Shown piece after piece: positions 1 through 10,714 of a stretch of 64,000 nt of DNA (positions within the stretch are counted from its first letter, which is position 1; each line of letters opens with the position of its first letter). The stretch covers positions 28,931,614-28,995,613 of the forward strand of contig JARZZO010000008.1 in NCBI GenBank assembly GCA_030544215.1, written 5' to 3'. The DNA is from Zantedeschia hybrid cultivar (Eukaryota > Streptophyta > Magnoliopsida > Alismatales > Araceae). Made by a program: the position numbers and the translations under genes. The notes below the pieces were generated by a model, which was given only the letters and a program-made list of their open reading frames with translations, made no database searches and had not been told where the DNA came from.

Positions 1-182
1 GACTTCCAATCAAAAGTTACAAAGGAGGAATTTTCAAGATTTGAGAAAAAATAAGATTGTTATGAAAGAATTGACTTTTGTAATAAATCAAAATTAGTTA
101 TAACATCTCCTCTTCAACTTATTTTATGTAAGAAGTAAAAGTCAAAAGTAACTTTTAAATAGAAGTTTTGCCGAAAACATCC
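1..182 (-). mobile_element. Tourist-like MITE, partial, cut by the window edge
   Basis: The reverse complement of this stretch aligns along its length with the complete MITE at 973-1268. Shared blocks include the terminal GGATGTTTTCGGCAAAACTT (here) against GGACGTATTTGGCAAAACTT, the run AAAGTYACTTTT and the distal TTGATTGGAAGT. The terminus at 182 is followed by TAA, which fits the 3-bp TWA target duplication of PIF/Harbinger (Tourist) MITEs. The other end lies outside the window. Confidence 0.6.
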
Positions 183-969
183 TAATCAAGTTACCCAGTA
201 CGGGGCCTTGCAGGAAAGCTAAATGCTGCCTTAGGAAACATCTTAAAGAAGTACTTTATTGGAAAGGAGAAATTATTTAGGAGGAGCTCGTCAGAGTCAT
301 CAAACTCACCGGCCTCACTTACGAGTTCGACTTTCAACCAATCTTACCCAGAGAGGTTTCAAGGAAAAAAATGTCTCAACAAAAAACCAAATCAGCAAAA
401 AAAGCTTTGAAAAATCATAAATTGTTAACTGATGTTATTTTAGTATATAAAATTAACTGTTGAGTATAATATAAATATTAAAAATATATGGTTTAAAGAT
501 AAATTTTAAAAACTAAATCATGTTGTTAAAATTTTTAAGATTCTTTTAATAAATTATAATTTCTTATTGAAAGTGAAAAAAACATAATTAAATACTGTAT
601 TTTTTAGAAAAATAAAAAACGTATGTTATATAGCTTGGAATGAACGAGTGAGTGCATACAGTTCCTCGGCTCCAGTAAATTATGAAAAATACTTGTTGCA
701 ATACTGATATTATAGATCCATGTGAATTGTAATTCTCGACCCCCAAATGTCTGATCACTTGAATGTAGTATTTCTGCTTAGTTATAGGCTTGCTGGTTGC
801 CGTGGAAGTTTATGCTCTACCTTTAACTAAAGTCTATTATGTCAAACAAACAAGGAGCAGTGAAGTTTCCCCTTATGTGTGAGCAAGACTCTCAACAAAG
901 GCGTTAAAATTTTCCTACTTCTTCCCATTGGGAAGAGCAAGTGTCGTCCTCCTCCCCACCGCTGGAGAC
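183..969. other. Intergenic, no gene seen
   Basis: AT-rich DNA with no open frame matching a family I recognise. A short stretch near 190-380 has a less skewed base composition and could be decayed coding sequence, but its translation gave no recognisable motif. Confidence 0.4.
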
Positions 970-972
970 TTA

Positions 973-1268
973 GGACGTATTTGGCAAAACTTTTACTTAA
1001 AAGTCACTTTTAATTTTTACTTCTGATATAGAATGAGTTGAAAAAGATATGTTATAATTAATTTTAGTTTGTTAAAAAAAATCAACTCTTTCGTAACAAT
1101 TTCACTCTTTCTTCAATCTTCAAAGTTCCACTTTTGTATCTGTTGATTGGAAGTTAAAATACAAGTAAAATACCGTACAGATGGTTTCTAAAATTCAATG
1201 ACTTCCAACAAAACTAACTAAATGAAAGTACAAAAGTGCTTCCAATAGAAGTGGCGCCAAACACGCCC
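973..1268. mobile_element. Tourist-like (PIF/Harbinger) MITE
   Basis: The ends are imperfect inverted repeats: GGACGTATTTGGC on the left, and GGGCGTGTTTGGCGCC on the reverse strand of the right end. Both sides are flanked by TTA (970-972 and 1269-1271), the 3-bp target duplication typical of PIF/Harbinger MITEs. The element is 296 bp with no coding capacity. A second family member, inverted, sits at 1-182. Confidence 0.75.
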
Positions 1269-1331
1269 TTAAAAAATTTGTCGGATAAGTACTACCTTAC
1301 CTAACCCCCCGCCTCCCCCTTCCCGGGTTTT

Positions 1332-1916
1332 TTGTTCTCCCTTGTGGGGTTCCCTCAATGGCATTTCTCCAAAGCTTCGCCTGTCAAATCAATCCATGGT
1401 ACATTAGCTTCTCCCCTCTCCTTTTTCCTTGTTCCCTTTCTTTGTTTCCTCCACTGCTGTTCTCTGTACCGCTTTTCTTCTTCATGTCTGGTACTCGTCT
1501 TGGCCTCGAGGTTAGTGTGTGTTATCAGCAACCTAGAGAATGCTCCTTTGGCTCAGGGTCGATCCTTGCGGGATCGTGGAGATTATTGAAGTACTTGAGA
1601 TCCCGGTTGACGTATGCTTCCCAACATTACGTAGTTTATGCTGTTAAGATGGAGATGCAGACTTCCTCGACAATGCTTATCCACTGTCTTCGAAGATGTT
1701 CTTCCTCCTCCTCATACAGGCTTCACCTCATTAATGGCTCCCTAGAGCCTTCTAAATCAGTGATCGACAACATTCCTATCACAATATTTTTATGGTTTAC
1801 TGTTTTTCTCTCGTACTGGTGTGTTTCTTTGTGTTTAATTACTCCTCCTTGTGTCTCTGCTATTTTGTGTACTACTATTATGTTTAAATGAATGAAATGA
1901 CAGCTTTTATTGACAA
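1332..1916 (+). other. A-tailed retroposon-like segment, no recognised protein
   Basis: Pyrimidine-rich at the start and ending in an A-rich tail (1911-1921) after a T-rich 3'-UTR-like stretch, as at the ends of plant LINEs or retroposed transcripts. A 177-codon open frame (1358-1891) crosses it, but its translation is rich in Leu, Ser, Phe and Cys and matches no family I know. No target-site duplication was found, so this is only a possible retroposon tail. Confidence 0.25.
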
Positions 1917-3717
1917 AAAAAGTCTCTACCAGCCAGCTATTTGCTCATATTATTAGAATTAGTGTTTGACAGATTGACTCTGATTTTGTTAGAAGTGATG
2001 GTATTCTGAAGAGATTAAGGATGGATAATAAGAGCAGGACAAGTAAGGAGGAATGCTTGCATCATCTCCATTCTCTGTGGCACTTATATAGTACTCCATT
2101 GATTGGAATATTAATGTTTTATGATATATATATATACATATATATATAGGATTCTGTTTGGTTGGAATATGATATTCATCGGTAATAATATTTTTGAGGT
2201 TTACCATATCAATATTGAAACTGGCAGTGGAATAATATTGAAGAGGATGAAGGGAAAAGAGAGAGTTACAGATTGGGGAAGGAATAGGGGAGATGGTCTT
2301 AAAACTCTTAAAGATTAAAATCTAATATTTTTAATATAAGTTTAAACCTATATTACATTTGTTGTAGTAAACATACTTCATTAGTTTATGAATATCAGCA
2401 TTGGTAGAACATGATCAAACACCTGTTGTTAGTAGCAATATCAAAATTGATTATAGAGTTATCTAATGAGGTATTTGATTGATGTATTAAATAGCTCTAT
2501 CAATATTAATTTTGATATTAGTACTAATATTGGATGTTTGATTACACTCTATCAATTTTGGTATTCATTTATTATGCCATGTTTGGTTCGAGTATCAAAT
2601 TTGATACAGTATTAATTTTAAATTGATACTTTACGATGTAGAATATCAGTATGGAATATGATATGATACAAGAGCTTTAGTGTTTGGGTGAACCTGCAGC
2701 AAAATTAAAAATGACATTGGGATAAATTTTGGTTATGATAATGTTCATATAACAGTCTTCCAAACTGTTGTGCATCCCCACTTGCATGAAGTTTCTGGTT
2801 GAATAATTGAATCTCTTCCTTCATATAGTCATGACCTTAGTCACTGTATGCCGCTGCTCTTATATATGAATGATGAATCAAAGTCTTAACTTTTAGAAGT
2901 GAAACAAAAAGTGATGTTATTTCTATTATCTTAGGACATGTTTGCCTTAAGTTTTATCATTTATATGGAGAGAGTGGTACAGCTTATTTCTACCCCCTCG
3001 CCCCTCAAGCAAGTCCAAAGGTTGAGCATGCTTTGTGTGGAAGTTCAATCTCTGGCAGTCCTCCTCTTTCTTCCCAGCATGTTAGTGAGAAAATCTATGA
3101 GAAGACAAACGCTTTCAATCAAAGTGACCTTGTTCTTTTAATGTGATTTCATGGACTTTGGTTAAAAGTGGATATCCTTATCTTCTTGCATGTGTACTTT
3201 GATCTGCTATTAATTATGTTAACATAAAATAAAATGTTCTTGAAGATCACATCTTTTATGAAACAAAAGCCTAATATAGCATTTAGATCAAGTATTAATT
3301 AACTTATATTCAAATGTTATAATAAGCGACATTGAACGTAATGATCTGGAAGCTGTTTTAGAAATATAAATTCTACAAGGTAATTTTCTCTTATTTAAGA
3401 TTCTTTAGAATGCATATCCGAAGTGTAGCTTCTTTTATTTTCGTACTGATGGACTTTCAATGTCATGGTCATGCTTAATATATATTAATATGTACAATGC
3501 ATATACATGATTAAATAATATCATTGATAAAAATCTTATATATATATATACATATGTTACAAGTTTAATTCTTACTTTCTTGGTATTAGACTTTTTAGAG
3601 TTTCGGCTCTAGAATTCGCAAAGCCCAATCCCAGTCTATTAAGAGGGTAGCGTCTAAAATTCTGACTTAAGTCTAGTCTAAACATACAAGAGGCTTAATT
3701 TTAATACTTAAACCAAC
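1917..3717. other. AT-rich intergenic DNA, no gene
   Basis: No supported coding sequence. There is a TA microsatellite near 2125-2150 and another TA/CATA run near 3538-3555. The stretch 2440-2690 is rich in self-complementary ATTGATA/TATCAAT words, suggesting an old MITE, but I could not define ends or a target duplication. Confidence 0.4.
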
Positions 3718-4005
3718 GGTGTGGTTTGGTGCATGGTAAAATGCTACGTAACAGCATAACAACTGTTAAACGATATTGTTTTATTGTAAATTATTTTACG
3801 ATACTTTTTTCGTATCTTTGATGCACCGTAAATGACTGTATTTTAAAATCGGTTGACACTTAAAATCTTCTTTTCAGTTGATTTTAATTTATAGTTTACA
3901 ATCAACATAAATCAAAATTGATAATTTAAAAATATAATTATTAATTTTAAAATCGATAATTTCGAAATTGAGATTTTACAATATTTTACAACACACAAAA
4001 GCACC
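3718..4005. mobile_element. Possible MITE
   Basis: The left end GGTGTGGTTTGGTGCATGGT and the reverse complement of the right end (GGTGCTTTTGTGTGTTGTAA) are imperfectly similar and face each other, with an AT-rich centre between. No convincing target-site duplication was found, so ends and superfamily are uncertain. Confidence 0.3.
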
Positions 4006-5559
4006 TTTAACAAGAGTTGAACCGGGCCATTCTATGGGTCTACCTATTGATGATCCTACACACGTATGCCGCCACGCAGAAAGTTGACACGTACAGTTGA
4101 GTTCCCTCGTAGGGGTAAAACTATTCTGACGGAAAAGTTTCTCCAGCTTTTTTACCCACCTGAGACGTGGGTATGCTCAATTCACTTATATTTAAAAATT
4201 GGAAACAAATGAAACAGGTAAATTTGTGAAAAAGCCCTCAACTTGGGCTTCTCCCATTAACGGAGTAATAAAAGCGAGTAAACTTTTCCATCACGCCAGC
4301 ATCCCTCTCCTTATAGTCCCCTTTCTATCCAAATTTTGACCACCCAAGGGATACGTATGTATCAAGCTACTCAGGTAAGTATTTGCCCTCAACATACCGA
4401 AGGGTTTATCAGCTACTGCTACTTGAAATTGTAGATATACCCCCTTGATAGTATAGCATTCTCCAATCACAAAAAATGGCTAATGCAAATAAGGGTAAGC
4501 CAACTAATTTCCTTTTCTTAAAATGAATTGTCATTTAGGATAAAAAAACTATAACGAGGTGCCCCTGCATTTGGTTAATATCTGTTAATTTTGGCCGAGG
4601 AGATGGATCCCGATCCTGGAGGGTTTAACCCTTGTACTATGACACTCCGAAGAGCCTGAGGATTGACATGGCATTCTTGAGGTTGTCGAGGCCTACCCTC
4701 CTGAGCAGGCTTATAATTGATGTGGACCTTCATCTTGTTCTTGGGTCTAGCGGTCACCGGAGCCAAGGGAAGCATGTTTCCAACCTTAAGAGGGGTCATA
4801 ATTCATGGAGAGTTTTTGTAGGCAAGAACATTGGGTCAAACGTAGACCTTTACTTTCAAGGGAGCTTTAAGCCTTACAAAGCTTATTGGACTCCAGGAAA
4901 TCTCTTTTAGAAGAATTTATGGGTCATAGTTGACAGAGATCTTTTTAGCAGACTACTGGTTATCATAGCCACTCTGGGCTGCTTTGCGTTATGCTTGTTT
5001 GTGACTTGAGCAAGTTTTTCGCCCTTCGTGTGTCTATATGCACATGTCTATTGACATATGGGCCTGGTGCATATCCACATATCTGAGTAGAGAGGGAGCA
5101 ACTCCTTTGGAAGCTTCGTTGTGGTAACCTTCGGTGGTCCGCTCGACGATGCCCAGCGCTAGAGCCTTCATCGTCGATTAGGTGGGACCGTGGGAGGGGG
5201 GAGTTCCCTGTGGTGACTCCCCCCCTCCCTTCTCTTCCCTTCCCTCGTTTCCCCTTTCACTCTCCCCTCTTTCCTGTTCTTGTTCAGTTGACATCTAGTC
5301 CTCATCGTTTCCGTTTGCTGCAGTTTTCCTTCTAGATCGGCATCTTCTTCATCTCTGATCTCGCCGTTTCTCTTCATCTCCGTTTCTCCGCCATCGTCTT
5401 CCTTCTTGTCGACCCTCCCCCGCACCAACCTTGGCTGCTTCCTCTCCATCGTGCACCTTTCTTCCTTCCCCCATTCTTCCTCCACCCAGTCGTCACCACC
5501 CCGCCCCTTTCTGTTCAGCCTAACCCTTTCCCCCTTCTTGTTACCTTTGCCCATCTAGT
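4006..5559. other. Intergenic, no recognised gene
   Basis: Open frames of about 70-130 codons occur on both strands (for example 4575-4799 minus and 5168-5554 minus). Their translations are low-complexity or unlike any family I know, and they overlap each other. The stretch 5210-5550 is strongly CT-rich, which by itself creates long open frames on the purine strand. Confidence 0.35.
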
Positions 5560-6174
5560 GTTTTTGTTGGGATTGGAGTTTCGGACCGAATCTGGTTTTT
5601 GGTGATATATCTTTTTGTGATGCATATTCTTCTTGTGCTTGTTTGTTGCATGTTGGTCTTTAGGCCCTGGTAACTTCCCTCTTATTCTGTTGATGCTTAC
5701 TTTGTTTCGGATTTGTGGTGGGAGGCTTGGCCTCCAATTTATACATATTTTGTGTTTGCCTAAGATCCGGGGTTGGACGAGGTCCTCGTTAGTTCGCGGT
5801 TATCAGCACGATCTTGTTCATGAAGTGCTTTATCTGAGCTCCTCTTTTGTTGTGGCAATTCTTGTGATGCGGCAGCCTAGTCTGGTCGACATCCTCTACC
5901 CCTTGCTTCTTCAAATCCGACATTGTCACCCTTCGAGGCAGCTCTGGCATTCAACAGTTTCAAGCTGGAAAGTATTACCAAGATTATCTCACTTCATTGC
6001 TTATTGTATCTTTGTTGTGTTATGACTCCAGTATGGCCCGGTATGGACTCATGTTGTGTTGTGTACATTTCTATCAATGTGCTCTCTCCATGCTGTAAAG
6101 GGTGCTTCCCAACTCTTGTACTCTCTTCCTATGTTTAATATGAATGGTAGTGTTTTTATGTGACCAAAAAAAAA
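5560..6174 (+). other. A-tailed retroposon-like segment
   Basis: Ends in a run of A residues (about 6165-6179) after a T-rich stretch with the AATATGAATGG and TTTTTATGTGACC layout seen at LINE 3' ends. No reverse transcriptase, zinc-knuckle or RNase H motif is readable upstream and no duplicated target site was found. It may be a 5'-truncated LINE or a retroposed 3' UTR. Confidence 0.25.
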
Positions 6175-6179
6175 AAAAA

Positions 6180-6838
6180 CTGGGTAGAAGCAGAGCATAT
6201 GGCCGTATGGGGATGGGGACATGTAGATTTTTTAAGTGGTGTGCACACGCCGGGAGGGGGGTCATAAATTTCAACCAACCAATCCCTATCAAAAGATTGG
6301 AATCTCTTGGACCTTTAGGCCTTATAATATTTCTCGACCAGTAGATTAATTGGGTAGATGATAGAAAGCAAATTGCCTAAGAGTCTATGGCTTAATAGCA
6401 TTGGACCTCCCTCGAGGGAAGTGTGTAGAAAGAGAGAGTGAACTCTACGAGGAGAATATTATTCCCTAAGTAGGCCCTCTAAGTTCAAAATAATTGTTTG
6501 AAGACAGCGAAACTATCACGACAATGTGAACAAAAAATTACTACAGAGAAAACGTTGAATCACATATCGAATTATGTAGTCTTTCCACTAAGAAGATTCT
6601 ATAAATAGTTTTGACCAAAAAAGTAACAAAAAGAAAAATCTGAGATGAAAGGTAAATTTTTCCTTGGCCTCTAACTAGGTCAAGAGTCCAAAAAATTCAG
6701 TTTCAAGAAATGCCACTCCTAACAAATAGTCATGGTTCCAGATCAAATGCAAACCCTAAAGTACAAAAATATATTAAAAAAGGCATTTGGCATATACTTT
6801 CAAAATATATTTTGACAGTCCTGACGTACAAAACATGA
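6180..6838. other. Intergenic, no gene
   Basis: No supported coding sequence or clear repeat. The Pack-MULE target duplication starts at 6839. Confidence 0.4.
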
Positions 6839-6847
6839 TAAAAATAA

Positions 6848-6959
6848 GGGATTTTTCCAAATCAGTCTCTACAATCTTTTCAAATTCCACATATGTCCCT
6901 TGCTTCTTAAATTTTTTAAATATATCCCTACAATTCTCCGTCGTTCTAAGATATGGACC
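6848..6959 (+). repeat. Left terminal inverted repeat of the Pack-MULE
   Basis: Begins GGGATTTTTCCAAATCAG. It matches the reverse complement of 9695-9806 over about 112 bp, including CATATGTCYCTTG, TTCTTAAATTTTTTAAATAT and GTTCTAAGATATGG. Similarity stops abruptly at about 6960. Confidence 0.87.
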
Positions 6960-7074
6960 CGCCGTTCAATTTTTAACGTAGGCATTGGGTAAGAGTGAAC
7001 GTAACTATGGTTAAACTTAACCGTAGCCTGAAAAAGACACATGTACCGCAAGCCCCTTCTTCCCGGACCCCTCC

Positions 7075-8281
7075 CTACTTCCCTTGATGGAGACGTACAG
7101 CAGGAGGTCGACCACCTGCCTCGACGTCGACCTCTCGCCGGAGGCCGTCCTGGTGCACTGTAGCACCACGTAGATCACTCCAAACACGGACGCCTGCGCG
7201 ACGGGCACCAGCGGCTTCAACGCTGGGTCCACCAGTGCCACCCGCTCCGGCGCCGACAACCCCATGCCGTGCTGCACCCACCAGCCCCAAGCCAAAGTTG
7301 CCAAGGTGGCCTCCATGTCACCGTCGAGGAGCACATTGCTAGACTTGATGTCTCTGTGGACGATGTGGGGCACACAGTCGTAGTGGAGGTACTCGACCCC
7401 CCTGGCCAGCCCCATGGCGATCCTTAGTCGCGCCTCCCACCCCAGCTCCCTCTTCCTTTTCTAGTTCACCACTGGTCGCTGCAGCCAGTCCCATCCGTTC
7501 TCCATGTACTCGTAGACGATTAGAGTGAGGCCGGACCCGTCCCCGCCATCACCGCTACATAGGCCCAGGAGCTTCATCAAGCGGCAATGCCGCACCCTGC
7601 CCAGCGTACGAACCTCCCTGGCGAAGCAATTGTCCATGACAGGGTCGCCCTGCTTCCGCGCCACCTTTTTCACGGTCACTGTCTCCCCTGTCGACAGCTT
7701 GGCCTTGTAGACGGTTCCCGAACCGTTGGATCCAATGACAAAGTCGTTGCTGAGGTACCTCGTGGCTCCTATGATCGCCTCCCACTTGAACTCCCTCCCG
7801 GTGGACTCCTTGAGGATCAGATGGCGATGCACAAGGCAAGAGCTTGAGGAATACGCACAGTTCACCTGCCGGTGACTCCTTGAAGAACGTCGTCGGAGCA
7901 CCAGAACGATGCCAACTACGAGGACAATCACCAGTACCATCGAAGTCGCTGAGATCAGAGCCACATATGCCGCATTAGGAATGGAGTTGCGGCAACGGCG
8001 GCCGCTAGCATCAACCCCGCCGCTGCAAGGCTGCAAGGGGGGCCCGCAAAGGCCAGCATTGGAGACGAAGGACTGCGATGGCCAGCGAGAGAGTCGCGCA
8101 TCCAGTTGTCCTTGCAGTTGGTTGTAGGAGAGGTTGAGGCTCACGAGGCTGCTCGTTTCGCCGATTTGGTCGAGGATCTCCCCACTCAGTAAGGTGTGGG
8201 GAAGGTTGAGCACCTCCAGCTTCGACAGGGACCGCAGGGACGTGGGAACGGCCTCGCTCAAGTTGTTGTGGCTGAGGTCCA
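7075..8281 (-). pseudogene. Captured GASSHO (GSO1/2)-like LRR receptor kinase fragment
   Basis: Reading down the minus strand from 8281: C-terminal LRRs (LDLSHNNLSEAVPTSL, then LNLSYNQLQG), the post-LRR motif FVSNAGLCGPPLQPC, a hydrophobic transmembrane segment (about 7890-7960), then a kinase N-lobe with a glycine loop (IGSNGSGTVYKA), the VAIK-type lysine in VTVKKV, and LIVYEYMENGWDWL. A TAG at 7461-7463 interrupts the frame, which then continues with YLHYDCVP and the catalytic loop IVHRDIKSSNVLL. The DFG motif is lost, and roughly 90 residues of activation segment and C-lobe are missing before a tail with LQCTRTASGERSTSRQ. Motif order matches GSO1/GSO2 receptors. The nonsense codon and the missing catalytic core rule out an active kinase. 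Confidence 0.85.
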
Positions 8282-8287
8282 GCATGC

Positions 8288-9051
8288 TGATCGGGGTTAA
8301 GGGAAGGCGGATCGGAGAGGCCTTCGGCCAGAGACGCCCATTCAGTAGGGAAGGGCCACACGCTCTTCTCCTTCTCCAGAAGAGAGACAAAAATGAAACT
8401 CCTCTTCCAATGATGAATGGACGAAGACTTCCCAGAGAAGATACCCCGGCCGAAGCGGGGAACGAAGCAATACCAATCGGATTTCCCCTGCGGTTGAATC
8501 TTGAAGAGAAAGCGGAAGGTGTTTACCAAAGGGGAGGCGTCAATGTAGGCGTTCACAGCCAAGAAAGCGTAGACTGTCCGCCAAGAATTCGGGAAGAATT
8601 GGGCCGGGGCCAACCCGTAGAAACTCAAAAGGTTGATTACAAAAGAAGGAAGAGGAAGACGAAAACCCGCCCGGAAGTTCTCCTCATAAATAGAAAAGCA
8701 GCCCGGTCGGGCGGAGTTAGCCCTGGTGTTTGTTCCGGGCCGATAGGGAATCGTCCAAGATGGGAGCTGATAGTAGGAAGCGATGGACTTGACCCCATCG
8801 TCAGAAAGAATACAGATCGCGTCGGAGACAGTCTCGGCCCGACGCCGGCTGGAGGTAGAAGTCTGGGCTACAACCGGAACCTCCTCGGCTTCTTCAGGAC
8901 CAGAAACCTCGGCCTCATCCGCCATAATGGAGGCAAGGGAATTGGAAGAAAAAGGAGATGACAAGGAAGATTCGGGAGGCCGGGATGAAGAGCAAGAAGA
9001 ATAAACTTCGGCCGAAGGGCTACTCTCGGCCGAAGAGGAGCTACTGGACAT
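8288..9051 (-). pseudogene. 'Putative gypsy-type transposon' (PF04195-like) protein, N-terminal fragment
   Basis: Starts at an ATG (9051) after a plausible leader and runs about 254 codons before the junction throws the frame into LRR sequence. The first 90 residues are Ser/Glu-rich low complexity. Then comes the plant 'putative gypsy type transposon' pattern: YYQLPSWTIPYRP, then PGCFSIYEENFRAGFRLPLP, NLLSFYGLAPAQFFPNSWR and a WYCF...GIFSGKSSS block. This domain occurs in transposon-derived plant proteins of unknown biochemical role. The chimeric frame continues to 8011 only as out-of-frame LRR sequence. Confidence 0.7.
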
Positions 9052-9304
9052 GAATCACGGAGCAGAGAAGGAGAATTGAAGTTTACCCTCAAAAAAGATC
9101 TCTTCGACTGCCAACGACCTCTCGGACAACAGAAGGTTCTCCGGCGACAACTCTTGGCAACAGAGAGCTTCCCGACGATAGACAGGGCGCCCTCAATGGC
9201 TCGCTCTTCGCCGGAGAAGCAGCAACACTTGGAGAAGACGATCGCAAAAAAGCACAGGCGCAGGGGAAGGAGAAAGCGGAACAGTGCCCTGGGGAGAGGA
9301 GCTC

Positions 9305-9313
9305 CTATTTATA
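9305..9313 (-). promoter_or_regulatory. TATA box of the PF04195-like fragment
   Basis: TATAAATAG on the minus strand, about 255 bases upstream of the ATG at 9051, preceded by GC-rich sequence and followed by a CT-rich leader. This layout matches a plant core promoter, so the inserted fragment appears to bring its own promoter. Confidence 0.55.
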
Positions 9314-9412
9314 AAGAAGGTTGAAGGCATTCCCCGCCGAAATCAACGGCTAAGATCTTCCCCCTCCTCGGCGCCGCTTCCCTCAGATGCGCGCCACGTA
9401 TACTGTCCTTCG

Positions 9413-9600
9413 GCATGCAACTCGTGCAGCTGGCCCAACTCCGGCAGTATCCCCCTGGAGAGGGAGTTGTGCGACAGGCGCAACTCGTACAACTTGCTCA
9501 ATGCCCTGTCGATGCGGGGATTGGCCCGAAAAAGCAGTTGTCGTCGAGTCAGAGCACATTCAGCGACCGGAGCTCGCTGAACTACGAAGATGAGGTGCAT
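9413..9600 (-). pseudogene. Captured LRR fragment, upstream part of the same GSO-like gene
   Basis: The minus-strand translation gives LYELRLSHNSLSRGILPELG followed by QLHEL. This is the repeat that in GSO-type receptors immediately precedes the LDLSHNNLS repeat found at about 8290, so the two pieces were adjacent before the 8288-9412 segment came between them. Sequence upstream of about 9600 no longer resembles LRR. Confidence 0.75.
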
Positions 9601-9694
9601 AAAAATATGCCGTCAAGAATATTTTTGACCTTTGACGTACTCAAACGGCAACATTTTCCTCCGTCATCTTTTTTTCAAATAGCCACTTACCGTA

Positions 9695-9806
9695 GGCCCA
9701 TATCTTAGAACGGCGGACAATTGTAAGGATATATTTAAAAAATTTAAGAAACAAGAGACATATGTGAAATTTGAAAAGATTATAGGAACTGATTTGAAAA
9801 AATCCT
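9695..9806 (-). repeat. Right terminal inverted repeat of the Pack-MULE
   Basis: Reverse-strand start AGGATTTTTTCAAATCAG, matching the left repeat. The direct repeat TAAAAATAA follows at 9807-9815. Confidence 0.87.
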
Positions 9807-9815
9807 TAAAAATAA

Positions 9816-10371
9816 AAACAGGGAAGACCCTATTTTGTTTCTTGTCGCACGCAACGCGACACCTCCCTCGCGAAACCAACCCTCCTCTCTGCTTCCCCCC
9901 CTCGCCCTCACTGCCGAACGAGGCAGATCCACTACTTGCTTTCGCATTGCTTGGTCCACCCTCGTTGCCGGCGAAGATTCACCACCATGTACTGCCCTGC
10001 CCTTGCCGCCACCATGTTTCCCTTGCCCACCACCACACCCTTGCTGTTGCAAGATCCACCGTCACCCACAGGGCGCCACCCCACCTTCTCGGTAGCCAGA
10101 TCCATCCACTTTCATCCTCCTGCCCTTGCTGCCACCTTAGATCCGCCCTTGCTTGCCGCCCCGACGTCAGTGGCGTTGGACGCTTACGGAAGGAGGCTTT
10201 CAACTGCAACAATGGCAACACATTCAAGTGGAAGCGCCTTTGGAAGATGTTGGCGGTGCAATTCATGATGGAAGCAGTGGGGAAGGCGGAGGTGCGGCCG
10301 TCCATGGTGAAAGAGAACGAAGCCAAAGAGAACGCCAGCCCAACTCCTCGTCCTCGGTGGTGTCCATAGCC
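9816..10371. other. No recognised gene
   Basis: Moderately GC-rich stretch with overlapping open frames on both strands. The translations are Pro/Leu/Ala/His-rich and match no family I recognise. It lies between two transposons and could be an old gene fragment. Confidence 0.35.
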
Positions 10372-10379
10372 TTCTCCAC

Positions 10380-10714
10380 CAAGGATCGTCGTATTGTTGA
10401 TCCATATCGGATCGTATCTTCTCAGACACAGTACGATACTAATCCGACTTCCGACTTGCACAAGTCGTAAGAGTCCAGCCAATAAATTTGTTAAAATCAA
10501 TTATTTGCTTGTTAAAATTAATGAGTTTAAGTCACATTATTAATTGATATAAAAAATATAATTTTACTTTTCAAATAGAAAAAATTCAACTTAAAACATT
10601 CTATTAAACATATATGAGTCAACACAATTCAGTCTGACTCAGTCGCATCAACAAATCAAATTGATCTATGACTTGTACGAGTCAGTTCAATTCGATACGA
10701 TATGACAAACCATG
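10380..10714. mobile_element. hAT-like element of the CAWGG family, member 1
   Basis: Flanked by a perfect 8-bp duplication TTCTCCAC (10372-10379 and 10715-10722), the hAT length. Left terminus CAAGGATCGTCGTATTG faces the right terminus, whose reverse strand reads CATGGTTTGTCATATCG. The core has self-similar ATCGTAT, GATACGAT and GACTCAG words and no coding capacity. Two more elements with the same termini are at 40643-41005 and 56654-57241. Confidence 0.7.

Larger units (their letters stand above)
8288..9412 (-). mobile_element. Segment inserted in the captured LRR sequence
   Basis: The 1125-bp segment splits what should be continuous LRR coding sequence (9413-9600 upstream, 8281 and below downstream). 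The hexamer GCATGC is present at both junctions (9413-9418 and 8282-8287), consistent with a short target duplication or microhomology joining. Inside, on the minus strand, are a TATA box, a leader of about 250 bases and the N-terminal part of a PF04195-like protein. It may be an element that inserted into the kinase gene, or a second fragment acquired by the MULE. Confidence 0.6.
6848..9806. mobile_element. Pack-MULE carrying captured receptor-kinase and transposon-gene fragments
   Basis: A 2959-bp Mutator-like element. Terminal inverted repeats of about 112 bp (6848-6959 and 9695-9806) match with roughly a dozen differences. Perfect 9-bp direct repeats TAAAAATAA flank it at 6839-6847 and 9807-9815, which is the Mutator target-duplication length. 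The interior has no transposase. It holds minus-strand fragments of a GASSHO-like LRR receptor kinase (7075-8281 and 9413-9600) split by a PF04195-like gene fragment (8288-9412). Capture of host gene pieces between MULE termini is the definition of a Pack-MULE. The element is non-autonomous; mobilisation would need a MuDR-type transposase encoded elsewhere. Confidence 0.87.

Noticed and set aside
4575..4910. Facing open frames on both strands (74 and 92 codons)
   Set aside because: The minus translation looks somewhat protein-like but has no recognisable motif, splice context or neighbours; not enough to call a gene.
8134..8961. Plus-strand 275-codon open frame in the Pack-MULE
   Set aside because: Antisense to recognisable LRR and PF04195-like coding sequence; its translation matches nothing.
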